Assembly (NCBI RefSeq): GCF_030687295.1
Contig: NZ_CP117425.1
Coordinates: forward strand, 4,654,001 to 4,718,000
DNA: 64,000 bases
Source: Pseudomonas beijingensis
GTDB lineage: Bacteria; Pseudomonadota; Gammaproteobacteria; Pseudomonadales; Pseudomonadaceae
Direction: 5' to 3'
Shown piece after piece: positions 1-9,192 of this stretch. The notes beneath the pieces are model-generated. The model was not told where the DNA came from, made no database searches, and worked only from the letters and a program-made list of their open reading frames with translations. A program made the position numbers and the translations under genes. Positions within the stretch are counted from its first letter, which is position 1. The number at the start of each line of letters is the position of its first letter.

Positions 1-3000
1 TGGGCAAACGGAAAACGCCCGGCCAGGTACTGATTGAAATAGTTGGCCAGGTCATTCCAGGCGGTCGCCGCCTGGTTCTGTTGCAGGTACAGGCAGCGTT
101 GCAGGGCACCCTGCTGCAAGGCGATCGTGCGCTGGGCCAGGTCACCGCGCCCGCTGGGCAGGCTGGAGGTCTGCAAGATCTGCGCGCAGGAGGTGGTGTC
201 CATGGCGATAAAATCCCGGCTCACCAATTGCTCCAACTGGGCCGCCGAACTGGCAGGGTTCTGGTTCTTGTACTTGAGCAACTCATCGTTGAGGGCCATG
301 AAGCGCGCCACCTGATCGTGCTCCAGGGCCGACAGGTTGTCCTGCTGGACGATCAGCCATTCCAGGGCAGGCATTCGTTGCTCGGCGACCTGCAGCATCA
401 CGCCGAATTGCTGGCTCAGGCTCAGCTTCAAGTCTTGTGGATCGCTGGCACCGTAGAGCTGCAAGCCGAAGTTTTTCGAACCATCCCAGCGCTGGATATC
501 GGCCCGCTGGCTGAACAGCGGCTGGGCATCGATTTCGTCCAGGCCACTCTTGATCTGCGCCAATGCCCGGCGATTGAGCAGACGCTGGAAACGGATCGCC
601 AGGTCGCCGCGGTGCACATCCATGAAGGCTTTTTGCAACGCCACGGCCTGGGCCGTTTGCACGTTGAAGCCCATGCCGGGCAACGACTCCTCGCTTTCAT
701 CCAGGCTCAACCACATGGCCTGTGCGGCGGCACCTTCGGCGGCCTGCATCAGCGCGTCACGGTAATCCGGCGGAATGCGCGGCAGTTCTTCACTGGCATA
801 GCTCTTGTAGCTGGCGAAGTAGTTCAGCGCGACGCTGAAATCATCGCCGCCATTACCCTGGCCCATCGCATCGGGGTTACTGTCCGACGGGGCCTTCTGC
901 AGGGCCAACGCCACGAAGTCGCGCTTGAACAACGCCTGCACCGCACCGTCCAGTGCCGTGACATGATCCTGCAGGACCAGCAGGCCACTGCCCTGTTGCA
1001 CCAGCAGGTTGTCTCGAGAACCGGTTTGGACGATCCACTGGTCGCGAAAACTCTGCTGCAACTTCGCCGCCTGGCTCTCCAGGTCCTGCTCGATATCCGG
1101 CCCCAGCAAAGCGCTGTGACTGACCTTGTCCAGCATCTGGCTGTAGCCGGGTACCAAATCCTGGCCCTTGCCTCGGCCCCAGGCCGAATTGGTCAGGCTG
1201 ACCAGCGTCTGCAAATCGTCGATCAGCGCCATCAGGTCTTCGAGTTCGCTCAAGGAATTGCCGCTGCCGGCCTCCAGCTGTTGCAGGTGCAGCTTGAGAT
1301 AACCGGCCTGGCGCACGAAGTTGTCCGCCAGAAAGTAATGGTCCAGCCAGCGCTGCATCAGGCCGGTGAAGTTATCGGCGATCACCGGGCGCGCGGCGTT
1401 CAGGTCCAGCCCTTTCAAATCGCTGTTCTGGGCATCGAACAGCACCCGGTTGTAGAAATGGGCGCGGCTCAAGGTGCCGGTGTTGAGGCCCAGGGACAAC
1501 GCGGTATTGCTCAGTTGCACCAGTTCGTCCAGCGGCGCCTTGGGATCGTTCACCACCTGGCTGAACATCTGGTTATGCTGTTCCAGGCGCACCGCCAGGT
1601 CCACCAGTGCCTTGGCCTTCACGTAGCTCTGCCATTGCGCCGGGTCTTCGCTCTCGACGTTGCCCCGCCGCTCGGTGTTACGGATGGACTTGAGCTGTTC
1701 CAGGTCGGCGTTCAACAAATCCCGCAACGGCAATATCCAATGATGCCGGGCGGTCAGGCGCAAGCCATTCTCCAGTTGCGTGTCCACGGAAGAGAACCAC
1801 GAGGTGGGAAAGACCACCGAGACGAAGCGCCAGCGTGGGGCTTTTTCCAGCACGTTCCAGTAGTTCTGCACGTTGTGCCGGGTCGGCTCCAGTTGCGGTT
1901 CGTCAGGGTCGACCACCAGGTGGTTCTTATGGGCGCCGAGGATCAACCGCGACAGTCCCTCGGCTTCTTCCACCGAATCGTGCCAGACCCAGACCATGCT
2001 CCCCAGCCAGACCAGGCCCACCACCAACGCCGCCGCCGCGGCCAAGCGATGCCCGCGCTGGCGCAAGCGCAACAGCCGTGGCACCGGCTGGGCCAGGCCA
2101 CGTTCGGCCACCAGCCGCCGCGACCACAACTGCCGGGCGAACACGGTTTGCCGCTGGGCGCTGTCGGCGGCGGTCAAGCCGTCGCCGCTGACGGCCGGCG
2201 CCTGGCTGGCGGTGAAATACACCCCGCGAAAACGCGGCGCTTCGCCTTGGGCGTTGCCTTGGAACACCGGTTCCAGCAGGATCTGCAAGGCCCGCCGCAA
2301 GCTTTCGAAACGCTCCGGCAAGCCATAAAGATCGGTGCCCAATTGTCCCGACAGCGCACCGATCTCGATGATCGACTGCGACAGTGCCGCGTTGACCTGG
2401 TCCAGCGCCTGGTCACTCCACTGCGACTGCCACGCCGCGTCCGGCAAATACGGCGACGACCAGCCCAGCATCGACTCCCGCGCCTCGGCGGGCAGCGCGC
2501 TGACCAGTTCCTGGAACCCGGGCAGTTCTTCCATCCCGGTGATCACCACATACACCGGCAGGCTGAGGCCGAAGCGTTGCAGAAGGTCGATGAAGCAGCG
2601 CCGGACCTTGAGGCTCAGCTCGGTGGTGTGCTCGATGTCATCAAGGGTACTGAACGGCACGGTCCAGATCACCGCATCCAATGGCCGCTTGCTGCGCAAG
2701 CGCAACATCAGCCCGAGCAGGCGCCACCAGTTGCCCCGCTGCCGGTTCATGCCTTCATCGGGCAGGAACAGCGCCTGGGGCACCACCAGCACCGCGCCTT
2801 CGGCATCGCAAAACCAACGCCCGAACCAGGCCACCTTGTCGGTCGGTTGCAAGCGCCACTGGGTACACAGTTGGGCACCGTCGGTTTCGTTGCCGAGCAT
2901 CATCAGCCAGGGCATCTGATAGCGGTCGCGGGTGCCCTGCTCCTGCTCCATGTGACGCACCGCACCATAGAAACTGCGGATGGCCGCCCCGCCCTGGGTC

Positions 3001-3083
3001 CGTAGCCACCAGATCAGGGCCGCGACCGACAACACCACGACGATGGCGAGCAACACCAGGACGACGATGTTCAAGGTGCTCAT
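1..3083 (-). CDS. tssM: T6SS inner-membrane protein TssM (IcmF family), 3' end cut by window edge
   Basis: TssM is the large inner-membrane protein of the T6SS trans-envelope complex, where it works with TssL and TssJ. About 1027 codons are visible in one unbroken minus frame running off the left edge, so the periplasmic C-terminus is missing. A membrane segment lies at about residues 4-26 (MSTLNIVVLVLLAIVVVLSV...) and another near 344-366 (ALVVGLVWLGSMVWVW). Where many IcmF proteins carry a Walker A motif, residues 56-70 read MPWLMMLGNETDGAQ, so the P-loop is lost. The ATG overlaps the tssL stop by four bases (ATGA at 3080-3083), which suggests translational coupling. The long plus-strand open frame over the same DNA is a shadow. 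Confidence 0.93.
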   Translation of the reverse strand, partial: MSTLNIVVLVLLAIVVVLSVAALIWWLRTQGGAAIRSFYGAVRHMEQEQGTRDRYQMPWLMMLGNETDGAQLCTQWRLQPTDKVAWFGRWFCDAEGAVLVVPQALFLPDEGMNRQRGNWWRLLGLMLRLRSKRPLDAVIWTVPFSTLDDIEHTTELSLKVRRCFIDLLQRFGLSLPVYVVITGMEELPGFQELVSALPAEARESMLGWSSPYLPDAAWQSQWSDQALDQVNAALSQSIIEIGALSGQLGTDLYGLPERFESLRRALQILLEPVFQGNAQGEAPRFRGVYFTASQAPAVSGDGLTAADSAQRQTVFARQLWSRRLVAERGLAQPVPRLLRLRQRGHRLAAAAALVVGLVWLGSMVWVWHDSVEEAEGLSRLILGAHKNHLVVDPDEPQLEPTRHNVQNYWNVLEKAPRWRFVSVVFPTSWFSSVDTQLENGLRLTARHHWILPLRDLLNADLEQLKSIRNTERRGNVESEDPAQWQSYVKAKALVDLAVRLEQHNQMFSQVVNDPKAPLDELVQLSNTALSLGLNTGTLSRAHFYNRVLFDAQNSDLKGLDLNAARPVIADNFTGLMQRWLDHYFLADNFVRQAGYLKLHLQQLEAGSGNSLSELEDLMALIDDLQTLVSLTNSAWGRGKGQDLVPGYSQMLDKVSHSALLGPDIEQDLESQAAKLQQSFRDQWIVQTGSRDNLLVQQGSGLLVLQDHVTALDGAVQALFKRDFVALALQKAPSDSNPDAMGQGNGGDDFSVALNYFASYKSYASEELPRIPPDYRDALMQAAEGAAAQAMWLSLDESEESLPGMGFNVQTAQAVALQKAFMDVHRGDLAIRFQRLLNRRALAQIKSGLDEIDAQPLFSQRADIQRWDGSKNFGLQLYGASDPQDLKLSLSQQFGVMLQVAEQRMPALEWLIVQQDNLSALEHDQVARFMALNDELLKYKNQNPASSAAQLEQLVSRDFIAMDTTSCAQILQTSSLPSGRGDLAQRTIALQQGALQRCLYLQQNQAATAWNDLANYFNQYLAGRFPFA

Positions 3084-3841
3084 GAATCCTGCTCCTGAAC
3101 CACTGATTCGCCCAGTTGCAGCACCGGTTCGAGCTCCAGGCGAATGTCACGCCAGAACACCTGCCCCAGGCCGGTGAGCAACAACACCATTGCCAGGATC
3201 GCCAGCCCCAGGCGCAAGCCGTCCGGCAACGACTGCTGCACCGGCATGCGCACCGGCGGTGCCGCCGCAGCCAACGCCAGACGCTGGCTGACATCGACGT
3301 AATCGGGGTCGTGTTGCCAGGCAAAGGTGAATAGCGCCGCGCGCCATTTAGCCTGCTGGAGCTGGCCGGGCTCGCCACGCAGTCGCCCCTGGAACCCCAG
3401 GATCAGGCACTGCAAGTAGACATTCGCCAGGTCCCGGGTACCGGGCATCTGCTCGTCCAGCAATTTCTTGATCGCCGCCGGCAAGCGCTCGCCCGCCTGG
3501 CGACTGGCATACATGCGTGATTCGAGGGGGTGCTGCTGCCAGGCCAGTTGCCCGGGCCAGGGGCTGAACAGCAGGGTTTCGTCCACCAGCGCCACGAAGG
3601 AATAGACCAGCGCCTTGACCTGCTCGGTGGCCGCATCGCCGACGGTGGCGAAGGCTACCCGCCACAGGCGCTGGGCGCTGCGCCCGGAAAACTCCACCAC
3701 CCGATTGACCAATACTGCGGGGTCGCTGTCCTTGGGCAAGTCTTGCCACTCCTGGGACCACTTCAACCAGGCTTGGCGAAAAGCGCTGCTCAGCGGCGCC
3801 TCATGCAGACTCCGAACCGCCCCGCCACTTCCGTCAGGCAT
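3080..3841 (-). CDS. tssL: T6SS inner-membrane protein TssL (DotU/IcmH family)
   Basis: TssL is the DotU-like partner of TssM in the T6SS membrane complex and links the baseplate (through TssK) to the envelope. The 253-residue protein has the cytoplasmic helical DotU domain (VYSFVALVDETLLFSPW..., then LESRMYASRQAGERLP...) and one C-terminal membrane helix (LRLGLAILAMVLLLTGLGQV, about residues 208-227) with a short periplasmic tail. There is no peptidoglycan-binding extension, so it is a short TssL. The ATG at 3841 follows a good GGGGAG ribosome-binding site. It lies 18 bp after tssK and overlaps tssM by 4 bp, consistent with an operon tssJ-tssK-tssL-tssM. Confidence 0.94.
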   Translation of the reverse strand: MPDGSGGAVRSLHEAPLSSAFRQAWLKWSQEWQDLPKDSDPAVLVNRVVEFSGRSAQRLWRVAFATVGDAATEQVKALVYSFVALVDETLLFSPWPGQLAWQQHPLESRMYASRQAGERLPAAIKKLLDEQMPGTRDLANVYLQCLILGFQGRLRGEPGQLQQAKWRAALFTFAWQHDPDYVDVSQRLALAAAAPPVRMPVQQSLPDGLRLGLAILAMVLLLTGLGQVFWRDIRLELEPVLQLGESVVQEQDS

Positions 3842-3859
3842 ACGACTCCCCTTTTGCGA

Positions 3860-5193
3860 TCAGGCACTTTCACTGGCTTGCGCCACGAACAACACCACTT
3901 GCCACGGGCTGCTGGCCTGGGCCGATGCCGGCGCCACGATGTGCAGAGGCAACTGCCCGTCGAACCATTGCCCGCTGGCAGCCACCACGAACAAACGGGT
4001 GTCGTCGCCGACGCTGTAGGCCACCTGTTCGTTGCGGCTCATGGCCTGATGGGGCAAACCGCTCATGCGTTGCCGGCTCAGCAGCGGTACGTGCCGCGCC
4101 GACGCGATGATCGCCCCGCGCAACCAGTCGGCCGCCGCTTGCTCGCTGGCACCGTTGGGCATGCGCAGACCGATCACCAGGCGTTGATCCGGCTGATCGT
4201 CCGGCAACTGGATCGAGAAGACCTGTTCGTTGCGCTCGAAGGCCAGGCTGCGATAGCCGGCGCGAACCAGTTCCAGGGTGGTTTCCAGCCAGTCCAGCAA
4301 CGGCTCGTAGCCCCGCTGCAACTCAAGGAAATCCAGCGGTGCGAAGGCCGGGACGCCCGCCAACGGATCGAGGGCCGACCAGCTCCCGGCCAGCCCCAGC
4401 AGCAAACCGTAGAGTGCCTGGGGCGTCGCCACGCGGGTGTTCAGTGCGCCCTCGACTTCCGGCAAGCGGGCCCACAAGGCGGTCAACTGCCGACGGATCT
4501 CCATGGCATCGTCCTGGTTGCCGGCCGCCTGGGGCCTGACGCAAGCGACCGGCGAGAAACATGCATTTTTCCCGGGCCCGGGCACACACCCCGGCGACCC
4601 GTCGACCGAGGGCCGACTCCGGCAACAGGATTGGCGTCGGTGGCGTGTAGGGCACGCGCCAGAAACCACCGCCCTCCTTGCGGATGCGCAGCAGCGGCAG
4701 GCAGATCGAATCGGCTTTGCTCAATTGCGTGCACAGCCTCGGATTGGGTCGCCAGACGGTGATCGACTCGGGAAATTCACCGCTGGTCAGGTCCGGCAAC
4801 GCCTCGCCGACCACCGATTGCAAACGGCCCTTGAGTGGCAGCAGTTGCCCGGCGCGCCACAGGGGGGCTGACGGCGAGGTAAATGGTCACGGTGGCATCG
4901 GCGGTCTTGTCGATGGCCTCGGTGATGTCCAGCTCCAGGGACGGCCCGACGCCCGCCTGCAGGTTGACCGGCAAGCCGTCCGGCAAGGTGCCTTGCAGTT
5001 GCAGCAGCCGTACCTGCCCGGCGCTGAGGGCCGACGGGTCGACTTCCAACTGGCTGACGCCCCAGAACCAAGGATTGCAGGCGCCGGCGAAATGCGCGGC
5101 CAGGGCCTCGGCACGCAGCCCTTGCAGTTGAAAATGCTGGGGCAGCAATTGCATGCCCTCATGCCAGCACACCGCGTCAGGTAACAGACTCAT
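3860..5193 (-). CDS. tssK: T6SS baseplate protein TssK, reading frame broken by two +1 shifts
   Basis: TssK is the trimeric baseplate adaptor joining the wedge complex to TssL/TssM. The start at 5193 (MSLLPDAVCWHEGMQLLPQH) is typical of TssK. The frame is lost at a G6 run at 4862-4867: dropping one base restores YLAVSPLWRAGQLLPLKGRL. It is lost again at the G4 run 4531-4534: dropping one base joins REKCMFLAGRLRQA to QAAGNQDDAMEIRRQL. The corrected protein would be about 443 residues, the normal TssK length, and all three fragments are collinear TssK sequence (for example ALDPLAGVPAFAPLDFLE near the C-terminus). Two single-base surpluses in homopolymers of a well-conserved gene look more like sequence error than decay. 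As written, the gene would give a 138-residue fragment. Confidence 0.88.
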
Positions 5194-5245
5194 ACGACTC
5201 CCTTCGACATCCCAGTGTCGCCGCGCAGGGCGGCCCGCGGTTTAC

Positions 5246-5710
5246 TCAAGGTTGACTGTCGTCGCGCTGGCCATCGTTGACGAGGGTCATCTCGCGACTG
5301 TCGAACTTCAGCCAGGCCTTGCGCTGATCGTCCAGCCGAAGCCGGTGCGCTCCGGGAGTGTTATAGCTGGCGAAGACCAAAAGTCCAGCGGCGCGCCGGC
5401 CCTCCAATGGGAAGGGTTGGCGGTCGATGAATTGCCCCGGCACCAGCTCCAGCCCCCACACCGCCATGAGTTGACGATAGTCGCGCTGGAACTGTTCGCG
5501 CTCGGCAAACCATTGGCTGGCGGTGATGCCTGACAGCTGCTTGAGCAGGTCCGGGTCGTTCACCGCGATGAAATCCACCGCGATCGGCGTGTCGTCATTG
5601 GCCCGGGGCGCGACGTCCAGGGTCAGGCTGTCCAGATCGACACTGGGGGCAAAAAGCGAGCAACCGGTGAGCGTCAGGCTCAAAAAAAATCCGGAAAAAA
5701 AGACACGCAA
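5246..5710 (-). CDS. tssJ: T6SS outer-membrane lipoprotein (TssJ position)
   Basis: This 154-residue lipoprotein occupies the TssJ slot, at the head of the leftward T6SS arm. A short signal sequence ends in the lipobox LTGC, with the acylated Cys at about residue 17, followed by SLFAPSVDLDSL. It should anchor the membrane complex to the outer membrane and contact TssM. The start is TTG at 5710, preceded by AGGAAG; no in-frame ATG lies near enough to replace it. The sequence is not close to the classical VasD/TssJ pattern I remember. Identification therefore rests on the lipobox, the size and synteny with lip3 of the P. aeruginosa H3 locus. Confidence 0.8.
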   Translation of the reverse strand: MRVFFSGFFLSLTLTGCSLFAPSVDLDSLTLDVAPRANDDTPIAVDFIAVNDPDLLKQLSGITASQWFAEREQFQRDYRQLMAVWGLELVPGQFIDRQPFPLEGRRAAGLLVFASYNTPGAHRLRLDDQRKAWLKFDSREMTLVNDGQRDDSQP

Positions 5711-5839
5711 AATGAATCTTCCTTTTCTCAGCGGTCAAAAATTGTTTTCGCTTGCATTTTTATAGACCTGTTCTAGCGTCTTGGATAGTTCGACCAGCAC
5801 GGTCGAATGGACCAGGTTCGTCAAGGGAATGACAGGTTT

Positions 5840-5856
5840 TCTGCCCTCCATTTGCA
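5840..5856 (+). promoter_or_regulatory. Weak candidate sigma-54 promoter before tssB
   Basis: The 222-bp gap 5711-5933 separates the divergent tssJ and tssB arms and must hold both promoters. At 5840-5856 the sequence TCTGCCCTCCATTTGCA resembles a -24/-12 element. The -12 half (TTTGCA) is good, but the -24 half has TG in place of the key GG. P. aeruginosa H3 loci carry a sigma-54 activator gene (sfa3), which makes such a promoter reasonable, but no activator gene is visible here. Treat as a weak guess. Confidence 0.2.
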
Positions 5857-5933
5857 ACCTGCGGATCAGCAAGGGAATGCGATGAGCGGGCCGCCCGATG
5901 CATTGCTTCCTACATGCATCGGAGTCGGCCGCC

Positions 5934-6494
5934 ATGGCAGAAAGTACCCAGCACAAGCTCGACAGAGTCCGCCCTCCCCGCGTCCAGATCACCTATGACG
6001 TGGAAATCGGCAACGCCATCGAGAAAAAAGAATTGCCACTAGTCGTCGGCATTCTGGCCGACCTCTCGGGCAAGCCGTTGGATCCGCTGCCCAAGCTCGC
6101 CGAGCGGCGCTTCACGGAAATCGATCGGGACAATTTCAATGAGGTGCTCGCCTCCATCTCCCCCCGAGCCACGCTGCAGGTGAACAACACCCTCAGCGGC
6201 GACGACAGCAAGCTCAACATCGAGCTCAACTTCCGCCACATCGACGACTTCGACCCGGTCAAGGTCGTCGAGCAGGTCACGCCATTGCGCCGGTTGTTCG
6301 AAGCGCGCCAACGCCTGCGGGACTTGCTGACCAAGCTCGACGGCAACGATGACCTGGACAAATTGCTGCGTGACGTGATCGCCAACACCGAAGGTCTGCA
6401 GGAGATCAAGTCGGCCCGGCCCCAGGACGCCACGCAAGAGCTGCCGACCGTCGCCGCCAACGATGACCCTGCCCCGGCCGAACCACAGGCCTGA
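5934..6494 (+). CDS. tssB: T6SS sheath protein TssB (VipA family)
   Basis: TssB is the small subunit of the contractile sheath that polymerises with TssC around the Hcp tube. The protein (186 residues) contains the family signature VQITYDVEIGNAIEKKELP, the segment ELPLVVGILADLSG, and the C-terminal acidic tail. I chose ATG 5934 (MAESTQHKLDRVRPPR) over the in-frame ATG at 5898. A GGAG site lies nine bases upstream, and the 12 extra residues (MHCFLHASESAA) are not like TssB. It is the first gene of the rightward arm, with a 32-bp gap to tssC. Confidence 0.96.
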   Translation: MAESTQHKLDRVRPPRVQITYDVEIGNAIEKKELPLVVGILADLSGKPLDPLPKLAERRFTEIDRDNFNEVLASISPRATLQVNNTLSGDDSKLNIELNFRHIDDFDPVKVVEQVTPLRRLFEARQRLRDLLTKLDGNDDLDKLLRDVIANTEGLQEIKSARPQDATQELPTVAANDDPAPAEPQA

Positions 6495-6526
6495 TCGCGC
6501 GCATCATTCAAGGGAGAGATAACGCC

Positions 6527-8008
6527 ATGCCTGCTTCATCCAGCGCTCAAACCAGCGAGAGCACGACCCAGACCCTGTCCTTGCTGGACAAGATCATCGC
6601 CGAAGGCCGCATGGCCCACGACGACAGCCAGCAAGACTACGCCCGCGACATGCTGGCCGAATTCGCTACCCAGGTCCTCGACGAAGGCATGGCCATCGAC
6701 AAGGACACGGTGGCAATGATCAACGACCGCATCAGCCAGATCGACGAGTTGATCAGCGCCCAGCTCAACGAAGTGCTGCACCACCCCGACCTGCAAAAAC
6801 TCGAAGCCTCCTGGCGCGGCCTGCACTTGCTGGTGCAGAACACCGAAACCAGCACCCGGCTGAAATTGCGCCTGCTCAACGTCACGCAGAAAGAACTGCA
6901 GAACGACCTGGAAAAAGCCGTCGAATTCGACCAAAGCGCGCTGTTCAAGAAGATCTACGAGGAAGAATACGGCACCTTCGGCGGGCACCCGTTCAGCCTG
7001 CTGGTGGGCGACTACACCTTTGGCCGGCATCCGCAGGACATCGGCCTGCTGGAAAAACTCTCGAACGTCGCCGCCGCCGCGCACGCCCCGTTCATTGCCG
7101 CCGCCAGCCCGCGGTTGTTCGACATGACCAGCTTCACCGAACTGGCGATCCCCCGAGACCTGTCGAAGATTTTCGAGAGCCAGGAACTGATCAAGTGGCG
7201 CGCCTTTCGCGAAAGCGAAGACTCGCGCTACGTGTCCCTGGTGTTGCCGCACTTCCTGCTGCGCCTGCCGTACGGTCCGGACACGCTGCCGGTGGAAGGC
7301 ATCAACTACGTCGAAGACGTCAACGGCACCGACCACAGCAAATACCTGTGGGGCAATGCCGCCTGGACGCTGGCGCAACGGATCACCGAAGCTTTCGCCA
7401 AATATGGCTGGTGCGCGGCGATTCGCGGGGCCGAAGGCGGTGGCGCGGTCGAAGGCCTGCCGGCCCACACCTTCCGCACCAGTTCCGGGGACCTGTCGCT
7501 CAAATGCCCGACCGAAGTGGCGATCACCGACCGTCGTGAAAAAGAGCTCAACGATCTGGGCTTCATCTCCTTGTGCCACAAGAAAAACAGCGACGTGGCG
7601 GTGTTCTTCGGCGGCCAGACCACCAACAAGGCCAAGCTCTACAACACCAACGAGGCCAACGCCAACGCGCGGATCTCGGCGATGTTGCCGTATGTGCTGG
7701 CGGCTTCGCGTTTCGCCCATTATCTGAAGGTGATCATGCGCGACAAGGTCGGCAGTTTCATGACCCGCGACAACGTGCAGACCTACCTCAACAACTGGAT
7801 CGCCGACTATGTGCTGATCAACGACAACGCGCCGCAAGAGATCAAGGCGCAGTACCCATTGCGTGAAGCACGGGTGGACGTGACGGAAGTGGCCGGCAAG
7901 CCCGGCGCCTACAAGGCCACGGTGTTCCTGCGGCCGCACTTCCAGCTGGAGGAACTGACTGCCTCGATCCGCCTGGTGGCGACCCTGCCGCCACCAGTGG
8001 CGGCCTGA
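6527..8008 (+). CDS. tssC: T6SS sheath protein TssC (VipB family)
   Basis: TssC is the large sheath subunit, disassembled by ClpV after contraction. The 493-residue protein matches the family length. It has the conserved EASWRGLHLLVQNTET block near residue 90, LLVGDYTFGRHPQDI, LRLPYGPDT, and the C-terminal YLNNWIADYVLINDNAPQEI segment. Its start follows a GGGAGAG ribosome-binding site. The gene is intact, and its spacing to tssB suggests one transcript. A REP pair lies between it and hcp. Confidence 0.97.
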   Translation: MPASSSAQTSESTTQTLSLLDKIIAEGRMAHDDSQQDYARDMLAEFATQVLDEGMAIDKDTVAMINDRISQIDELISAQLNEVLHHPDLQKLEASWRGLHLLVQNTETSTRLKLRLLNVTQKELQNDLEKAVEFDQSALFKKIYEEEYGTFGGHPFSLLVGDYTFGRHPQDIGLLEKLSNVAAAAHAPFIAAASPRLFDMTSFTELAIPRDLSKIFESQELIKWRAFRESEDSRYVSLVLPHFLLRLPYGPDTLPVEGINYVEDVNGTDHSKYLWGNAAWTLAQRITEAFAKYGWCAAIRGAEGGGAVEGLPAHTFRTSSGDLSLKCPTEVAITDRREKELNDLGFISLCHKKNSDVAVFFGGQTTNKAKLYNTNEANANARISAMLPYVLAASRFAHYLKVIMRDKVGSFMTRDNVQTYLNNWIADYVLINDNAPQEIKAQYPLREARVDVTEVAGKPGAYKATVFLRPHFQLEELTASIRLVATLPPPVAA

Positions 8009-8039
8009 TCAATAAAAACCTATGGCGAGAGGGCTTGTT

Positions 8040-8168
8040 GTGGCGAGGGGATTTATCCCCGTTGGGGCGCGAAGCGGCCCTGAATACCAGCAACCCGGTG
8101 TGTCAGGCAAGTTGAGCTGACTGCTTAGGGCTGCTGCGCAGCCCAACGGGGATAAATCCCCTCGCCAC
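8040..8168. repeat. Inverted REP pair between tssC and hcp
   Basis: Two arms of 27 bp, at 8040-8066 and 8142-8168, are perfect reverse complements (GTGGCGAGGGGATTTATCCC...). They are separated by 75 bp that contain smaller hairpins (GGCGCGAAGCGGCC; GGGCTGCTGCGCAGCCC). This looks like a REP/REPIN element of a different family from the array at 17806. It fills most of the 229-bp gap between tssC and hcp, inside the apparent operon. It could act as an mRNA 3' stabiliser or partial terminator that separates sheath and Hcp expression; that role is inference. Confidence 0.85.
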
Positions 8169-8237
8169 AGGTTCGGCGTTCGTCTTTAACGGATCGGTAT
8201 CGGGTAACAATCCACTCGACTTCAGGAGTTCCACACA

Positions 8238-8735
8238 ATGGATGCAATCATTCTCGACCTCGGCGGCGACATCAAGGGCGACAGCCTGTTGGAAGGGTTC
8301 ACGGACAAGATCGAGGTCATGTCCTACAGCCATAACGTGGCAATGCAGGTCACCAACGACGTCAGCAACTCGGAACGCACCTCCGGCCGGCCCCACATCG
8401 GCGAATTCACCCTGACCAAATTCGTCGACAGCTCCACCCCCACCCTCAATGAGTATTGCTGCGCCGGCAAGCCAATCCCGCAAGCCGTCATCACCATCGG
8501 CCGCAACGCCGCCGAAGGCAGCGGCAAACTCATGCCGTTCATCATCTACACCCTGACCAACGTCGTGCTGTCCAACGTCAGTGTCAGCGGCGGCACTGGC
8601 GGCAAGCCAGTGGAAACCCTGTCGCTGAACTTCACCAAAATCAAATGGGAGCTCACCGCGCAGAAAGACGACGGTACCAAGGAAGGCACGGCGGGCACGA
8701 CCTGGGACCTGGCCGCCAACAAAATGACCAAGTAA
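8238..8735 (+). CDS. hcp: T6SS tube protein Hcp
   Basis: Hcp forms the hexameric rings of the inner tube and is secreted, often carrying small effectors in its lumen. The 165-residue protein has the family pattern: MDAIILDLGGDIKGDSLLEG start, GRPHIGEFTLTKFVDSSTP, and KIKWELTAQK near the end. It has no C-terminal toxin extension, so it is a plain structural Hcp. AGGAG lies 9 bp before the ATG. Its separate position after a REP element is common for a highly expressed T6SS gene. Confidence 0.96.
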   Translation: MDAIILDLGGDIKGDSLLEGFTDKIEVMSYSHNVAMQVTNDVSNSERTSGRPHIGEFTLTKFVDSSTPTLNEYCCAGKPIPQAVITIGRNAAEGSGKLMPFIIYTLTNVVLSNVSVSGGTGGKPVETLSLNFTKIKWELTAQKDDGTKEGTAGTTWDLAANKMTK

Positions 8736-8748
8736 GGCAGCCGCGCCC

Positions 8749-9192
8749 ATGGCTGGCTTCGGGCTGCGCCCGCCCCTGTTCGAACGCCTGTCCAGCCTGG
8801 CGGACGATCCCGGGCGGGCGTTCGACCGACAGGCGTTGCAAGACTCGGTGCATGCCGAACTGTCGCGCCTGTTCAATACCCGTCGTGGCCCACGGGCACT
8901 GACCGAACCACCGAGCATCCTGGACTATGGCATCGCCGACTGGACCGCGCTGCAACAGCAGCGCAGCGATGACCGCCGTCAACTGACCCGGGAAATTCGC
9001 CAGGCCATCACCCACTTCGAACCGCGCCTGCGCCTGGGTGAGGTCGAGGTCTGCCCTGTGCCGGGCCAGCCGCAGCAACTGTGCATACGGTTGTCGGGCG
9101 AGCTGCGCGGCGACCTGCACGCCTGGCCCGTGGCCTTTGTTATCGAGCCCGCCGGCGACGGCCTGGAGGTACGCCATGAGCGACTCGATTGA
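8749..9192 (+). CDS. tssE: T6SS baseplate protein TssE (gp25-like)
   Basis: TssE is the gp25-like baseplate wedge protein that starts sheath assembly. The 147-residue product contains the gp25 features: SILDYGIADWTALQQQRSDD, IRQAITHFEPRLRLGEVEV, then LCIRLSGELRGDLHAWPVAF. It starts 13 bp after hcp and its end overlaps the tssF start by 17 bp, indicating coupled translation. Length and order match the HsiF protein of the H3-type locus. Confidence 0.93.
   Translation: MAGFGLRPPLFERLSSLADDPGRAFDRQALQDSVHAELSRLFNTRRGPRALTEPPSILDYGIADWTALQQQRSDDRRQLTREIRQAITHFEPRLRLGEVEVCPVPGQPQQLCIRLSGELRGDLHAWPVAFVIEPAGDGLEVRHERLD

Noticed and set aside
81..3005. 974-codon open frame on the plus strand
   Set aside because: It is antisense to tssM, whose minus-frame protein has membrane helices and family sequence; the open frame reflects high-GC codon bias.
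9038..9175. Upstream start for tssF
   Set aside because: The extra 46 codons lie inside tssE and are not TssF-like; ATG 9176 has a GGAGGT site.
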